Program-made: the position numbers and the translations under genes
The notes under the pieces: model-generated
Seen by the model: the letters and a program-made list of their open reading frames with translations, nothing else
Told to the model about the DNA's origin: nothing
Databases searched by the model: none
Shown: positions 33,325-42,823 of the stretch, in pieces
How positions within the stretch are numbered: position 1 is the stretch's first letter
Layout of the letters: every line of letters starts with the position of its first letter
Assembly (NCBI GenBank): GCA_041395625.1
Contig: JAWLAE010000009.1
Span: 1 to 49,710 of the forward strand
Origin: CADEED01 sp041395625
Lineage (GTDB): Bacteria; Pseudomonadota; Gammaproteobacteria; Steroidobacterales; Steroidobacteraceae
Direction: 5' to 3'
Length of the DNA: 49,710 nucleotides

Positions 33325-36300
33325 TCAGTGCCCTGCCCGTTTGCTGCGACGGCGCTGCACCAGCGGCTCGATCGCCTCCAACAACTGCGCCTCCTGGTAA
33401 GGCTTGCCGAGATAGTCGTCGACGCCGAGCTCGATGGCCCGCGCGCGATGCTTCTCGCCGACTCGCGACGTGATCATGATGATTGGCACGTCGGCCAGGC
33501 GCGGATCATTGCGTACTTGGCCCGCCACCTCGTAGCCGTCCATGCGCGGCATTTCGATATCGAGCAGGATGATATCCGGCGTGTTCTCGGCCAGTACTTC
33601 CATCGCATCGACGCCGTCACGCGCCGTGAGTACGCGCATATCGTTGCGCTCCAGCAAGCGCTGCGTGACGCGGCGCACCGTGATCGAATCGTCAACCACC
33701 AGCACGAAAGTGCGGCTGTCCGTTTTTTCGCGCGGCAACATCGCCTCTGAGCGCAGCCGCCAATCAGCGCGGACCAGTGCACCGATATCCAGGATCACGA
33801 CGATCCGGCCATCTCCCAGGATAGTCGCGCCCGAGATGCCGCGAATAGCGGCGATCTGCGGCCCGACCGACTTGACCACGATCTCGCGACTACCGACCAG
33901 CTCGTCCGCGATGAGGCCCGTCGAATGTTCGCCCGCGCGCACCAGCACCACGGGCACGGTGACATCGTTGTCCGGTAGCGGCGAGGGTTCGCGTCCGATG
34001 TACATGGCGAGGTGCTGGAAGCGATATTTCTGTCCGCCATAATCGAATGGTTCGGCATCACTGCCGAGATGCGCTGCCACTTCACTGCGTGCCAGACGCA
34101 CCACACCCTCGACTGTCGGCAGCGGCAACGCGTAGAACTCGTCTGCGGTACGCAGAATCAACGCGTGACTGATGGCGAGCGTCAACGGCAAGCGTATGGT
34201 GAAGCGTGACCCCTCGTGCTCGCGCGTCTCCATGTGCAGCGCACCGCCGAGTTTCTTGATCTCAGTGGCCACCACGTCCATGCCGACTCCGCGACCGGCG
34301 GACTGCGTGACAGTACCGGCCGTAGAGAACCCTGGCTCGAGCACGAGCTGTATGACGTCGGCGTCCGACAGCTGCTGCTCCTTGTGGATCATGCCGAGCG
34401 CCACGCCTTTGTCGCGGATGGCGCGCAGATTCATCCCTGCGCCGTCGTCGGCCACTTCCACCACCACTTCGGAGCCTTCACGATGCAGTGAAACGGTGAT
34501 ACGCCCGGTCTCGGGCTTGTCGCGTGCGCGCCGCTCGTCGGGCAGCTCGATGCCATGCACCACGGCGTTGCGCAGCATGTGCTCGAACGGCGGCAGCATT
34601 CGTTCCAGGACCTGGCGATCCAGCTCACCCGCAGCACCTTCCACGATCAGTTCGGCGCGCTTGCCGCTGTCCGACGCAGCTTGCCGAACGATTCGCGACA
34701 GCCGCTGCACGTGCCGTTGGAACGGCACCATGCGCGTGCGCATCAGCCCGTTCTGCAATTCGGTGATCGTGCGTGCCTGCTGCTGCAGCAGACCATGCGT
34801 ATCCTTGGTCATCGTCTCGAGCAGTTGCTGAATGCTCGCGACGTCGTTGGCAGTCTCGGCCAACGCACGTGAATACTGTTGGATGGCGGAATAGCGATCC
34901 AGCTCGAGCGGATCGAAATCACCCCGCGCGCCACCCTCTTCTTCGTAGCGATGCAGGATCTGGGCCTCGGTCTCGATCTCGAGCTTGCGCAGCTGCTCCT
35001 TCAGGCGCGCCACGGTGCGAGACAGCTCGCCAACGTTGAAGTCGATCGAGCCCATTTGCTGTTCGAGCCGCGCACGCGCGATGCTGGCTTCGCCCGAACT
35101 GTTGAGCAGTTGATCGAGCAATTCCGCATCGACGCGCGCCAATTCCGGGCGGTCGACCTGTGCCACGGGCTCGCGGCCTGGCGGAACCGGCGCAGGGGCA
35201 GGCATGTCGTTCTCGCCCGTCCGACCGACCCAGGACAAACCCGCCTGCTCGCGCGCCGCAGGGCGTTCCACCAGATCTGCGGCAGGCGGTTGCTGGACGA
35301 CTTCAGCTGGCTCTGACAAGTCGACGAATTCCGTCGAGATCGAATCCGGTCCGGCACTTGTCGTGTCGGCCACCGGCACCGCTGCAGCGCCCTCCGCTAA
35401 CAACTCCGGCCCGACTTCGAAATCGATCTCAGCGTCGTCCTCCGCCAGGATTTCAATCGACTCGTATTCTGATTGAGGCTCTGTTGCGGTCTCTGGCTCT
35501 GGCTCTGGCTCTGGCTCTGGCTCTGCCTCCGGCTCCGGCTCCGGCTCGGGCAGGACCTCTGTTTCGACCCAGGGTTGCTCCGCTGCCTGGGCGGCAGTGC
35601 TGGGCCGGGGCTGCGACAACGCGCGAATACGTTCGATCAAGCGCCTGCCACTCGGTATGCCGCTGCCGGCAACGACCAGCTCGCGCATCCGCGCCAGTTC
35701 ATCGAGTGACGATTGCGCGACCGAATACGCAGCGTCGTCGGCCGGCACGATACCGCTCTCGATCTGCATCACCAGCGTTTCGAGTTCGTGTGCGAGATCG
35801 CCCATCGGCGTTATGCCGGCCATGCGGGCACCACCCTTCAGCGTGTGCAGCGGCCGTTTGAGCGCCAGCAGATTGCCAGAATCGCCCCGGTCGCTGTTCC
35901 ATGCCGCGAGCGCGCCCTCGGCCGAGTCGATCAGTTCGGTGGCTTCGTCGGTAAAGATCCCGGCGATCTCCGGATCGAAATCGGTCAGCAGATCGTCATC
36001 GTCTGCGTCGGCCGGCGCCGGCGTCTCGGTTGCGACGACCGTAGCCGATGCTGCCTCGTCTGAGGTAGTGTCTTCATCCACCAGGAATCCGCCGATATCG
36101 ATCTGCTGCGAGGCGTCGACGATCCGGCGATCCAGTGTGCGCTCGGCCAAAGCGATGCGCTCGACCAGAGCAATGTGCGAGACGAAGAATCCGGTGTTCT
36201 CGTCGAGGTTGTTAGCCACGGATTCCATCGCGTCCATGCACTGCTCCAGCAGATCGAGATCTGCTGTTTCGATGCCAACACCGCTGTCGAACGCCTTGCG

Positions 36301-38961
36301 CAGCCAGTGGTCGCACGGCGCCATCAAGCGGATGCCTTGCCGAACCTCTGCCATACGCGAGCTACCAGTGAGCGTATGGCAAGCACGGTAGACCGCCTCG
36401 CTGACTGCATGCGGCTCCGAGCGGTCGCGTTCATAGGCGATGAACGCGCGCACGGCGGCAACATGCGTGGCCGTCTCCCGCACGTAGATCTCGTTCAATT
36501 GCATGCCGCCGGACGGACCGTCGACCGATCGGGGCTGAAGCGATCTGTTGATCCCCGTATCGGCGTTTGCACCGATGGGTGCGTCGAGCTCGGCCGCATC
36601 GAGCGTGAGCGTCGACGTGTTGGTTGCGAATTCGCCCGAGGCAATGCTGCTGGCCGTATCTGCATCTAGCCGCGACTCCGCTGCTTTGACGCGGCCGGTG
36701 GCAGCCACTCGGGCATCGACCGGTTTGCCGGCAGCCAGCGCATGCGCCCTGTCGATCACCGGCGCCACGGCCGCAGGCGGCGCGCTGTTGGCGGCCAACG
36801 CATCGACCAGCTGAGGTGCGATCGCAACTGCCTCGCGCAAGGTCACCAGAATTTCCTGCGAGCGCGCCAGCGTGTTCTCGAGGATGCGGTTGATCAGATT
36901 CTCGATCGACCAGGCGAAATCGGCGACATCAAGCGCACCGACCATCCGGCCGCTGCCTTTCAGGGTGTGGAAGGCGCGCCGCACGTCAGCCAGCGCATCC
37001 AGCGCGAGCGGGTTGGCGTCCCACTCCGGAAAAAGCCGCCCGATCTTGGCGACTTCTTCCCGTGCCTCTTCAATGAAGAGCGCCAGCAGATCGGGATCGA
37101 CGGGCTCGGGCGGAAGATCGGCACGCGTCATCGTACGGCTCAGCACCGGCAGGTCCAGGCCCGCGGTGGCCACATCAGTGAGCAGCACCTCGCCGTCGTC
37201 GATCTCGGTGGGTTCGAGTTTGACCGTGGCGGCAAACGCTTCTGGGCCGACTGGCGCCACCGTCGGCACTGTACGGCGCGGCAGGTTGGCCAACGCCTCG
37301 AGGCATGTCTCGGCGTTATCGAGCATGTACCACGGGTCGGCACGCCCGGCCTGCAGCGTCTCCATGTAGTACTCGACACTGACAATGGCGTCCGCGAGGC
37401 GATCGAGATAGCTGGTGGGCGCCACCATACTGCCGGGCTGCAGCATGTTCTTGAGGTGCTGGCCGATGCGATCGATGATGTCCACCGCGCGGGACTTGCC
37501 CAACATCAGCAACCCGGCCTTGATACCTCGCAACAGATCCGGCCAGCTATCGAGCGCGGCTGCGTCGAGCGTGCCGCTGACGTTCTGCGAGATCGCTTCC
37601 TTGATGCGGACCAGGTTGACGCTGCATTCGCGCAGCACTGCCGCCTGCACCTGCTGGAAATCGACGTCGCCGCCGCCGACCTCGGCGCCCGGCGCGCCAG
37701 TCTTCGGGACGATCAGACCGACGAGGTCGCGATCCAGCCGGTCCTCCACGTTGATCAGCGTCGCGGCAATCTGCACCAGCGCTGCATGATCGGCCGGCGC
37801 TTCGCCGCCCACGATCGATTCCAGGCGCGTCGTCTCGGCCAGCACTCGAGCCCGCAGCTCGCCCAAGCCCAACACCCCGAGTGTGTCGCCAATCTTGCGC
37901 AGCATGGCGAGCTGCGGCTCGAGCTCCGCGCCCTGCCCGCCGCGGCGCACGAAGATATCGAGCACATCCTTGATCTTGCCCAGGTCCTCGCGGATCGCGG
38001 CAGCCACCGTCTGCATCAGCTTGATGGAGGGTGCCGACAGATTCTCGCGCTCCTGCTCGATGCTGTCGTCGACCGGCAGCAGCTCACCGAGCCGGAACGA
38101 CGCCCGCACTGCCGTGATACGCGGGCCTGTGCTGGTCGCGCGCGCGACGTAATACAGAAGATTGTTGAGCAGATCGACCGACGGCGTCTGCGCGTAGCGT
38201 GCTTCGCCCACTTTGTAGAGGCGCAGGATCTCGCGGTCCGCCAGCCCTAACAAGCGCTTCACCGATACGCCGGCCTCGAGCCCATCCTCGCGCAGTGCTT
38301 CGAGCACCGCGCCGACCACCCACCAGAGCTGAAAGACCGGCTGGGTGGTTGCCACCTGTTCGAGCTGGTGCGAAACCGCGGTGAGGATGTCGAGATTCTG
38401 TTCGGTACGCTCACCGCGGATCCAGCCGATCAGCCCCACCTGGAAGCGGGCCCGCAGCTTGCGCGCCCACTGCGCCGCCGTGAGTGCTTCGTCACCACCA
38501 CCGGCAGCCGGCGCAGCCTGCTTGTCGGACTTGAGATTGAGCAGCAGCAGCGTCCCTTCGGACAGCAGCGGACTGCCGCGCACGGCGCGCAGATCGTTCA
38601 GCAGCGGCAGCAGCACCAGCGCCAGGTCCCGGCCGCCGGCGAGTACCCGCTCGAGGTAGCCTGGCAATTGCACCATCGCGCGCATCAGCGCATCGAGCGC
38701 CTCCGCCTGATTCTTGCGCGCACTCGCGGAGTGCAGATAGTGCGAGACGTGCTCCATCTCCTCGGCGAGCAATGCGGCGCCATAGATCTCGAGCACGCGC
38801 AGCACACCCTGGATCTGATGCAGATCGGCACTGCAACGCTCCAGCAGTGAGATGTTCTCCTGCTGCTCGACGTAGGTCTCGAGCGCGTTGCGCGCTTCGT
38901 TGAGCGAGTGGTTGATCTCGCGACCGACGAGATCCAGCGTCTGCATGGCGACTTCGGACAT
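33325..38961 (-). CDS. chpA: Pil-Chp chemosensory hybrid histidine kinase ChpA
   Basis: A very large CheA-type kinase of 1,878 residues. The N-terminal half has degenerate Hpt-like domains lacking the phospho-histidine (ADLHQIQGVLRVLEIYGA near 45, and a second near 480). It is followed by three recognisable Hpt domains: H665 in HTLKGSGRMVG, H862 in HTLTGSSRMAE and H1039 in HTLKGGARMAG. A Pro-Glu linker (about 1138-1157) precedes the CheA-like dimerisation, HATPase (LRNAVVHGIELPDERR, VADDGAGMN) and CheW domains. A REC domain ends the protein (D1801 in LLDIEMPRMDG). Pseudomonas ChpA, from memory, is longer with more Hpt modules. It follows pilJ by 5 bp. Confidence 0.93.
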   Translation of the reverse strand: MSEVAMQTLDLVGREINHSLNEARNALETYVEQQENISLLERCSADLHQIQGVLRVLEIYGAALLAEEMEHVSHYLHSASARKNQAEALDALMRAMVQLPGYLERVLAGGRDLALVLLPLLNDLRAVRGSPLLSEGTLLLLNLKSDKQAAPAAGGGDEALTAAQWARKLRARFQVGLIGWIRGERTEQNLDILTAVSHQLEQVATTQPVFQLWWVVGAVLEALREDGLEAGVSVKRLLGLADREILRLYKVGEARYAQTPSVDLLNNLLYYVARATSTGPRITAVRASFRLGELLPVDDSIEQERENLSAPSIKLMQTVAAAIREDLGKIKDVLDIFVRRGGQGAELEPQLAMLRKIGDTLGVLGLGELRARVLAETTRLESIVGGEAPADHAALVQIAATLINVEDRLDRDLVGLIVPKTGAPGAEVGGGDVDFQQVQAAVLRECSVNLVRIKEAISQNVSGTLDAAALDSWPDLLRGIKAGLLMLGKSRAVDIIDRIGQHLKNMLQPGSMVAPTSYLDRLADAIVSVEYYMETLQAGRADPWYMLDNAETCLEALANLPRRTVPTVAPVGPEAFAATVKLEPTEIDDGEVLLTDVATAGLDLPVLSRTMTRADLPPEPVDPDLLALFIEEAREEVAKIGRLFPEWDANPLALDALADVRRAFHTLKGSGRMVGALDVADFAWSIENLINRILENTLARSQEILVTLREAVAIAPQLVDALAANSAPPAAVAPVIDRAHALAAGKPVDARVAATGRVKAAESRLDADTASSIASGEFATNTSTLTLDAAELDAPIGANADTGINRSLQPRSVDGPSGGMQLNEIYVRETATHVAAVRAFIAYERDRSEPHAVSEAVYRACHTLTGSSRMAEVRQGIRLMAPCDHWLRKAFDSGVGIETADLDLLEQCMDAMESVANNLDENTGFFVSHIALVERIALAERTLDRRIVDASQQIDIGGFLVDEDTTSDEAASATVVATETPAPADADDDDLLTDFDPEIAGIFTDEATELIDSAEGALAAWNSDRGDSGNLLALKRPLHTLKGGARMAGITPMGDLAHELETLVMQIESGIVPADDAAYSVAQSSLDELARMRELVVAGSGIPSGRRLIERIRALSQPRPSTAAQAAEQPWVETEVLPEPEPEPEAEPEPEPEPEPETATEPQSEYESIEILAEDDAEIDFEVGPELLAEGAAAVPVADTTSAGPDSISTEFVDLSEPAEVVQQPPAADLVERPAAREQAGLSWVGRTGENDMPAPAPVPPGREPVAQVDRPELARVDAELLDQLLNSSGEASIARARLEQQMGSIDFNVGELSRTVARLKEQLRKLEIETEAQILHRYEEEGGARGDFDPLELDRYSAIQQYSRALAETANDVASIQQLLETMTKDTHGLLQQQARTITELQNGLMRTRMVPFQRHVQRLSRIVRQAASDSGKRAELIVEGAAGELDRQVLERMLPPFEHMLRNAVVHGIELPDERRARDKPETGRITVSLHREGSEVVVEVADDGAGMNLRAIRDKGVALGMIHKEQQLSDADVIQLVLEPGFSTAGTVTQSAGRGVGMDVVATEIKKLGGALHMETREHEGSRFTIRLPLTLAISHALILRTADEFYALPLPTVEGVVRLARSEVAAHLGSDAEPFDYGGQKYRFQHLAMYIGREPSPLPDNDVTVPVVLVRAGEHSTGLIADELVGSREIVVKSVGPQIAAIRGISGATILGDGRIVVILDIGALVRADWRLRSEAMLPREKTDSRTFVLVVDDSITVRRVTQRLLERNDMRVLTARDGVDAMEVLAENTPDIILLDIEMPRMDGYEVAGQVRNDPRLADVPIIMITSRVGEKHRARAIELGVDDYLGKPYQEAQLLEAIEPLVQRRRSKRAGH
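35491..35550. repeat. Ten-unit hexanucleotide repeat inside chpA
   Basis: Five perfect CTCTGG hexamers (35491-35520) are followed by five variants (CTCTGC, CTCCGG three times, CTCGGG). On the coding strand they encode alternating Glu-Pro in the linker before the kinase core. Because the unit is 6 bp, slippage would lengthen or shorten the linker by two residues without breaking the frame. Confidence 0.9.
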
Positions 38962-38966
38962 TGGAA

Positions 38967-40316
38967 CTACGAAGCTGCCTGCATTGGACGCGGCCGCGAG
39001 CCGGACTGGTCGCTGGCCGCCAGCGCGCGTACGCGCTGCGTATCCGAAATGATGGTCGGCGCATCGGCCGGCAACCGAAAGCCGGCCGCCGATTCGCGCA
39101 GGTCGGCTGACAACTCCGCCAACTTGGCGATGCCCTGCGACGTGGCACTGGTCGATTCTGCCGTCTGCGCGCTGATTTCCTTCAACACCTGCATGTTGCG
39201 GGCGATGTTCTGCGCTTCGCCCGCCTGCTGGCGCGAGCTCGCCGAGATATTCTGCACGAGGCTTGCGATCTGATTCGACACTTGTTCGATTTCCTCGAGC
39301 GCGGCCCCGGCGTTCTCTGCCAGCAATGCGCCACCGACTACGTCCGTTGTACTGCGTTCCATCGACACCACCGCTTCGTTGGTGTCCGATTGGATCGTTC
39401 TGACCAATCCTTCGATCTGGCGCGTGGCGGCCGCCGCACGTTCCGCAAGTCGCTGCACTTCATCTGCGACCACGGCGAAACCGCGCCCCGCATCGCCGGC
39501 CATCGACGCCTGGATCGAGGCGTTGAGCGCCAGGATATTGGTCTGCTCGGCGATGTCGTTGATGAGCTCGACGATGTTGCCGATCTCCTGCGAGCTCTCA
39601 CCCAGGCGCTTGATCCGCTTGGATGTATCCTGAATCGTCTCCCGGATGGTATTCATGCCGTCGATCGTGCGTCGCACGGCGTCGCCGCCCTTATGTGCCA
39701 CGTCGACTGAATGCCGCGCGACATCCGATGCCCGCTCCGCATTGCCAGAAATCTCTTCCGTGGAACCTGCCATGGTGGCAGCCGATTCCGTGGCGGCGAT
39801 CAGTTGCTTCGACTGGGCGGCGGCGGCTTTGGCCAGATGCTGCGACAATCCTTGCGTCTGGCGGGTGGCGCCATCCAGCTGAATGGCCGATTGATTGATC
39901 GTGCTGACGAGATCGCGCAACACGCCGATCGCGTAGTTGATCGAGTCGGCTATGGTGCCGGTGATGTCCTCGGTGACGGTTGCCTGCACGGTGAGATCGC
40001 CATCGGCGAGCGGCGCCAGCTCGTCGAGCAGCCGCAGGATCGCCTCCTGATTGCGCTCGCTTTCCTTGCGCTGCGTGAGCACCGCGCGCTCGCGCTCGAC
40101 GACCTCCCGCTCGATACGGCGGATGCGTTGCCACGCGAACAATGCCAGCACCAGCGTGACGACTGCCGCCAGCGCAGCACCAGCGAAGATCGGCGATTGT
40201 GTCTGTGCGTAACCGACGGCGCAGGCAATACCGGCGAGCGCACTGACGACGGCCGACACTAACAAGAGCGTTGCGGCGGCCTTCACAGTCTGCGCGGAAT
40301 TGACTTGGCTCGGCAT
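38967..40316 (-). CDS. pilJ: PilJ-like methyl-accepting chemotaxis protein, lacking a periplasmic sensor
   Basis: The receptor of the Pil-Chp system, 449 residues. Two transmembrane helices lie at about 12-35 and 43-62 and are separated by only a handful of residues (QTQSPI), so there is no periplasmic ligand domain. HAMP-like helices follow (LDELAPLADGDLTVQATVTE). The signalling tip is intact near 260-300 (AEQTNILALNASIQASMAGD, then GRGFAVVADEVQRLAERAAA). Pseudomonas PilJ, from memory, is about 680 residues with a large periplasmic part, so this one is either shortened or a substitute receptor. Position between pilI and chpA supports the PilJ role. Confidence 0.85.
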   Translation of the reverse strand: MPSQVNSAQTVKAAATLLLVSAVVSALAGIACAVGYAQTQSPIFAGAALAAVVTLVLALFAWQRIRRIEREVVERERAVLTQRKESERNQEAILRLLDELAPLADGDLTVQATVTEDITGTIADSINYAIGVLRDLVSTINQSAIQLDGATRQTQGLSQHLAKAAAAQSKQLIAATESAATMAGSTEEISGNAERASDVARHSVDVAHKGGDAVRRTIDGMNTIRETIQDTSKRIKRLGESSQEIGNIVELINDIAEQTNILALNASIQASMAGDAGRGFAVVADEVQRLAERAAAATRQIEGLVRTIQSDTNEAVVSMERSTTDVVGGALLAENAGAALEEIEQVSNQIASLVQNISASSRQQAGEAQNIARNMQVLKEISAQTAESTSATSQGIAKLAELSADLRESAAGFRLPADAPTIISDTQRVRALAASDQSGSRPRPMQAAS

Positions 40317-40334
40317 AGTGTTATCTCGCGCCGA

Positions 40335-40898
40335 TCAGGCGGCTGCATCCTGAAAGCTGGCGCTCTCGAGCAGCGTCCGCAGTGACATCACCGGCCACTG
40401 TTCGGCGCCGCGACGAAAAGCGCCGGCCAGATATCGATCACAGCGCACCACAGTCGGCGGCGCGTCACCCGTGAACTCGCCGTCGGCGAAGCGCCGGAAG
40501 CCCAGCACTTCATCGACCAACAGGCCGGCCGGCACTTCGCGGTGCGAGCCGACGATCAGCCGGGCGTTGCGGGTAGCGGGCGTAGTGCCACTGCCGAGGA
40601 ACTGCCGCAGATCGATGATCGGCAGCAACTGACCGCGCACATTGGCGAGCCCCTTGATCCAGGTCTTGGCCCCCGGAATCCGTGTGATGTTGGTCGGCAC
40701 CGCGAGTACTTCGCGGGTCTCCTCGCGTGCGACCAGATACAGCTCGCCCGCCATCTTGAAAGCGACGCCGACCCACTCACGGCCGGCGGGATTTTCTGTA
40801 GCGGCCGCGGCGGTGACCGCCCGCCCGCGACGCTCGAGTTCCGACAGGAGCTCGAACGGTCGGTCGCGGAGGGACTTCAGTGATACCGAATCGGACAT
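40335..40898 (-). CDS. pilI: CheW-like adaptor PilI
   Basis: A protein of 187 residues with a CheW domain over about 45-175 (WVGVAFKMAGELYLVAREET, IKGLANVRGQLLPIIDLRQF, VPAGLLVDEVLGFRRFADGE). It couples the receptor PilJ to the kinase ChpA. The ATG at 40898 comes one base after the pilH stop (TGAGATG). The open frame continues to 41096 antisense-free but within pilH, so it is not used. An N-terminal extension of about 40 residues (RDRPFELLSELERRGRAVTA) is usual for PilI. Confidence 0.92.
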   Translation of the reverse strand: MSDSVSLKSLRDRPFELLSELERRGRAVTAAAATENPAGREWVGVAFKMAGELYLVAREETREVLAVPTNITRIPGAKTWIKGLANVRGQLLPIIDLRQFLGSGTTPATRNARLIVGSHREVPAGLLVDEVLGFRRFADGEFTGDAPPTVVRCDRYLAGAFRRGAEQWPVMSLRTLLESASFQDAAA

Positions 40899-40899
40899 C

Positions 40900-41265
40900 T
40901 CAGGCCGCGAGCGTGGCTTGTGCCTTCGCCACCAGCTGGTCGGGCGAGACGGGTTTGACCATGTAATCGACCGCGCCCTGGCGCAAACCCCAGATCTTGT
41001 CGGTCTCCTGGCCCTTCGAAGTGACCATGATGATCGGAATGCCCCGCGTGGTCGGGTCGTTAGAAAGCGTGCGCGTGGCCTGATAGCCGTTGACACCTGG
41101 CATCACGACGTCCATGAAAATGAGGTCCGGCGTCATCTCGCGCGCCAGCCGCACGCCTTCCGCGCCGTCGGCCGCGCTCGCCGTCTGATAACCCGACTTC
41201 TCGAGCGCACTTTTCATGACGTGCACCTCGGTCGGCGAATCGTCCACGATGAGAATGAGAGTCAT
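40900..41265 (-). CDS. pilH: Twitching-motility response regulator PilH
   Basis: A stand-alone CheY-like receiver (121 residues). It has the acidic pair VDDSP (8-12), the phospho-acceptor aspartate in FMDVVMPGVNGYQ (about D52), the switch serine/threonine in IIMVTSK and the lysine in MVKPVSPDQL. In Pseudomonas, PilH opposes PilG in controlling retraction and cAMP. The ATG lies two bases after the pilG stop. The ORF is open further upstream, but the coupled ATG gives the normal length for a receiver. Confidence 0.93.
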   Translation of the reverse strand: MTLILIVDDSPTEVHVMKSALEKSGYQTASAADGAEGVRLAREMTPDLIFMDVVMPGVNGYQATRTLSNDPTTRGIPIIMVTSKGQETDKIWGLRQGAVDYMVKPVSPDQLVAKAQATLAA

Positions 41266-41267
41266 GG

Positions 41268-41663
41268 CTACCTGGCCCCGATGTGAGTCTCGATTGCAGA
41301 CAACAATTCGTCCTTGGTGAACGGTTTCGTCAGGTAATGCTCCGACCCGACGATGCGCCCGCGGGCGCGATCGAACAGACCGTCCTTGGAGGACAGCATG
41401 ATCACTGGAATCGACTTGAAGACCTTGTTGTGCTTGATCAACGAACAAGTCTGGTAACCATCGAGCCGCGGCATCATGATGTCGACGAACACGATGTCGG
41501 GCGAATGGTCCGCCACCTTGGCGAGTGCGTCGAAGCCGTCGACTGCCGTAAAGACCTCACAGCCTTCTTTGGCAAGCAGGGTCTCTGCGGTCTTGCGGAT
41601 CGTCTTGCTGTCGTCGATGACCAGCACTTTGAGACCCTTCAGAACCTGATTGTCGTCCGTCAC
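41268..41663 (-). CDS. pilG: Twitching-motility response regulator PilG
   Basis: A CheY-like receiver of 131 residues and the first gene of the leftward pil-chp operon. Motifs are VLVIDDSKTIRKTAETLLAK (13-32), phospho-acceptor D in FVDIMMPRLDGYQ (about D60), and LTKPFTKDELLSAI. PilG promotes pilus extension and cAMP synthesis in Pseudomonas. The start is GTG at 41663 with a purine-rich AGGG just upstream. It is divergent from gshB; the operon promoter must lie in the 182-bp gap. Confidence 0.93.
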   Translation of the reverse strand: MTDDNQVLKGLKVLVIDDSKTIRKTAETLLAKEGCEVFTAVDGFDALAKVADHSPDIVFVDIMMPRLDGYQTCSLIKHNKVFKSIPVIMLSSKDGLFDRARGRIVGSEHYLTKPFTKDELLSAIETHIGAR

Positions 41664-41845
41664 ACCCTGATCACTCCGTAATAGAGACGCGCATGGTAGC
41701 GGCTGCAGCGACTAAAATGCCGATACGCAACGCGACCTGACCAGCATTTTTAACATATCGGTATACCCCTCGCCATGCCATCCACGTCACGTTTTGCGAA
41801 CCTGACTCCACATGCTCCACTCGTGACAACTTCCAGGAAGCCGCC
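41664..41845. promoter_or_regulatory. Divergent promoter region of pilG operon and gshB
   Basis: This 182-bp gap lies between two divergent operons, so both promoters must be here. It contains a local AT-rich stretch (41746-41765, ending TATACC at 41769-41774) suitable for a -10 region. I cannot assign a convincing -35 on either strand, and I see no cAMP-receptor palindrome. Confidence 0.45.
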
Positions 41846-42823
41846 ATGACCCAGAACACTCGTCTCGCCGTGGTGATGGACCCGATCGCAGACTGCAAAT
41901 TTGCGAAGGACTCCACACTTGCGATGTTGCTCGCAGCGACCAAACGTGGCTGGCAGCTGACATACCTGGAGCAGCGCGATCTATGGTTGCGCGACGGTGT
42001 GGCGCATGGTCGCGGCCGGCCACTCACCGTCATGGCGAACCCCGAGCGCTGGTTTGAGCTTGGGGCGCCAGCCGACCTGCCGCTCGGCGACTTCGACGTG
42101 GTTCTGATGCGCAAGGACCCGCCGTTCGACACCGAGTACATCTACAGCACTTACATTCTGGAGCGTGCCGAGCTAGCCGGCGCTCTGGTCGTCAATCGAC
42201 CGCAGGGACTGCGCGATATTAACGAGAAGGTCTTCACAGCCTGGTTTCCAGAGTGCTGCGCACCAACCCTAATATCGCGCAATATGACTGACATGGCGGC
42301 GTTCGCACGCGAGCATGGCAAGATCGTCATCAAGCCGCTGCATGGCATGGGCGGGCGGTCGATTTTCGTCACCGAGGTTGGCGACAAGAACATGCAGGTC
42401 ATATTTGAGACGCTGACCGACTACGGCACACGCTACGCGATCGTGCAGCGCTATCTGCCGGAGATCGCCACGAGCGGTGATTCACGGGTGCTGCTGATCG
42501 ACGGAGCACCCGTGCCCTATGCTCTGGCGCGCATGCCGTCCGCCAGTGACAATCGCGGCAACCTCGCCGCCGGTGCGGCCGGGGTCGGCCGCCCGCTCAA
42601 CCAGCGCGACCGCGAGCTCGCGACGGCGATTGGTCCAGAGCTGGCCCGCCGCGGCATGTTGTTCGTCGGGCTCGACGTGATTGGCGGCTTCGTCACTGAG
42701 ATCAATGTCACGAGCCCGACCGGAATCCGCGAGCTCGACAAGCAGTTCCAGCTCGATATCGGCGCCATGCTGATCGACAAGATCGGCGAGAAGTTGCAGG
42801 CGCGGGGGGTGGCGAACGCATGA
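41846..42823 (+). CDS. gshB: Glutathione synthetase
   Basis: An ATP-grasp ligase that adds glycine to gamma-glutamylcysteine. It has 325 residues, the usual length. The N-terminal part is typical (AVVMDPIADCKFAKDSTLAM), followed by VVLMRKDPPFDTEYIYSTYI, the ATP-binding block KIVIKPLHGMGGRSIF (about 156-171) and the metal-binding C-terminal block GLDVIGGFVTEINVTSPTGI. gshA is not in the window. It overlaps tonB by 4 bp, and the gshB-tonB-algH-ruvX-pyrB order is the same one that I recall in Pseudomonas. Confidence 0.95.
   Translation: MTQNTRLAVVMDPIADCKFAKDSTLAMLLAATKRGWQLTYLEQRDLWLRDGVAHGRGRPLTVMANPERWFELGAPADLPLGDFDVVLMRKDPPFDTEYIYSTYILERAELAGALVVNRPQGLRDINEKVFTAWFPECCAPTLISRNMTDMAAFAREHGKIVIKPLHGMGGRSIFVTEVGDKNMQVIFETLTDYGTRYAIVQRYLPEIATSGDSRVLLIDGAPVPYALARMPSASDNRGNLAAGAAGVGRPLNQRDRELATAIGPELARRGMLFVGLDVIGGFVTEINVTSPTGIRELDKQFQLDIGAMLIDKIGEKLQARGVANA

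Noticed and set aside
36742..38250. Open frame of 502 codons on the + strand within chpA
   Set aside because: It lies wholly opposite the conserved chpA frame, and its His/Arg/Gln-rich composition is typical of a shadow frame.
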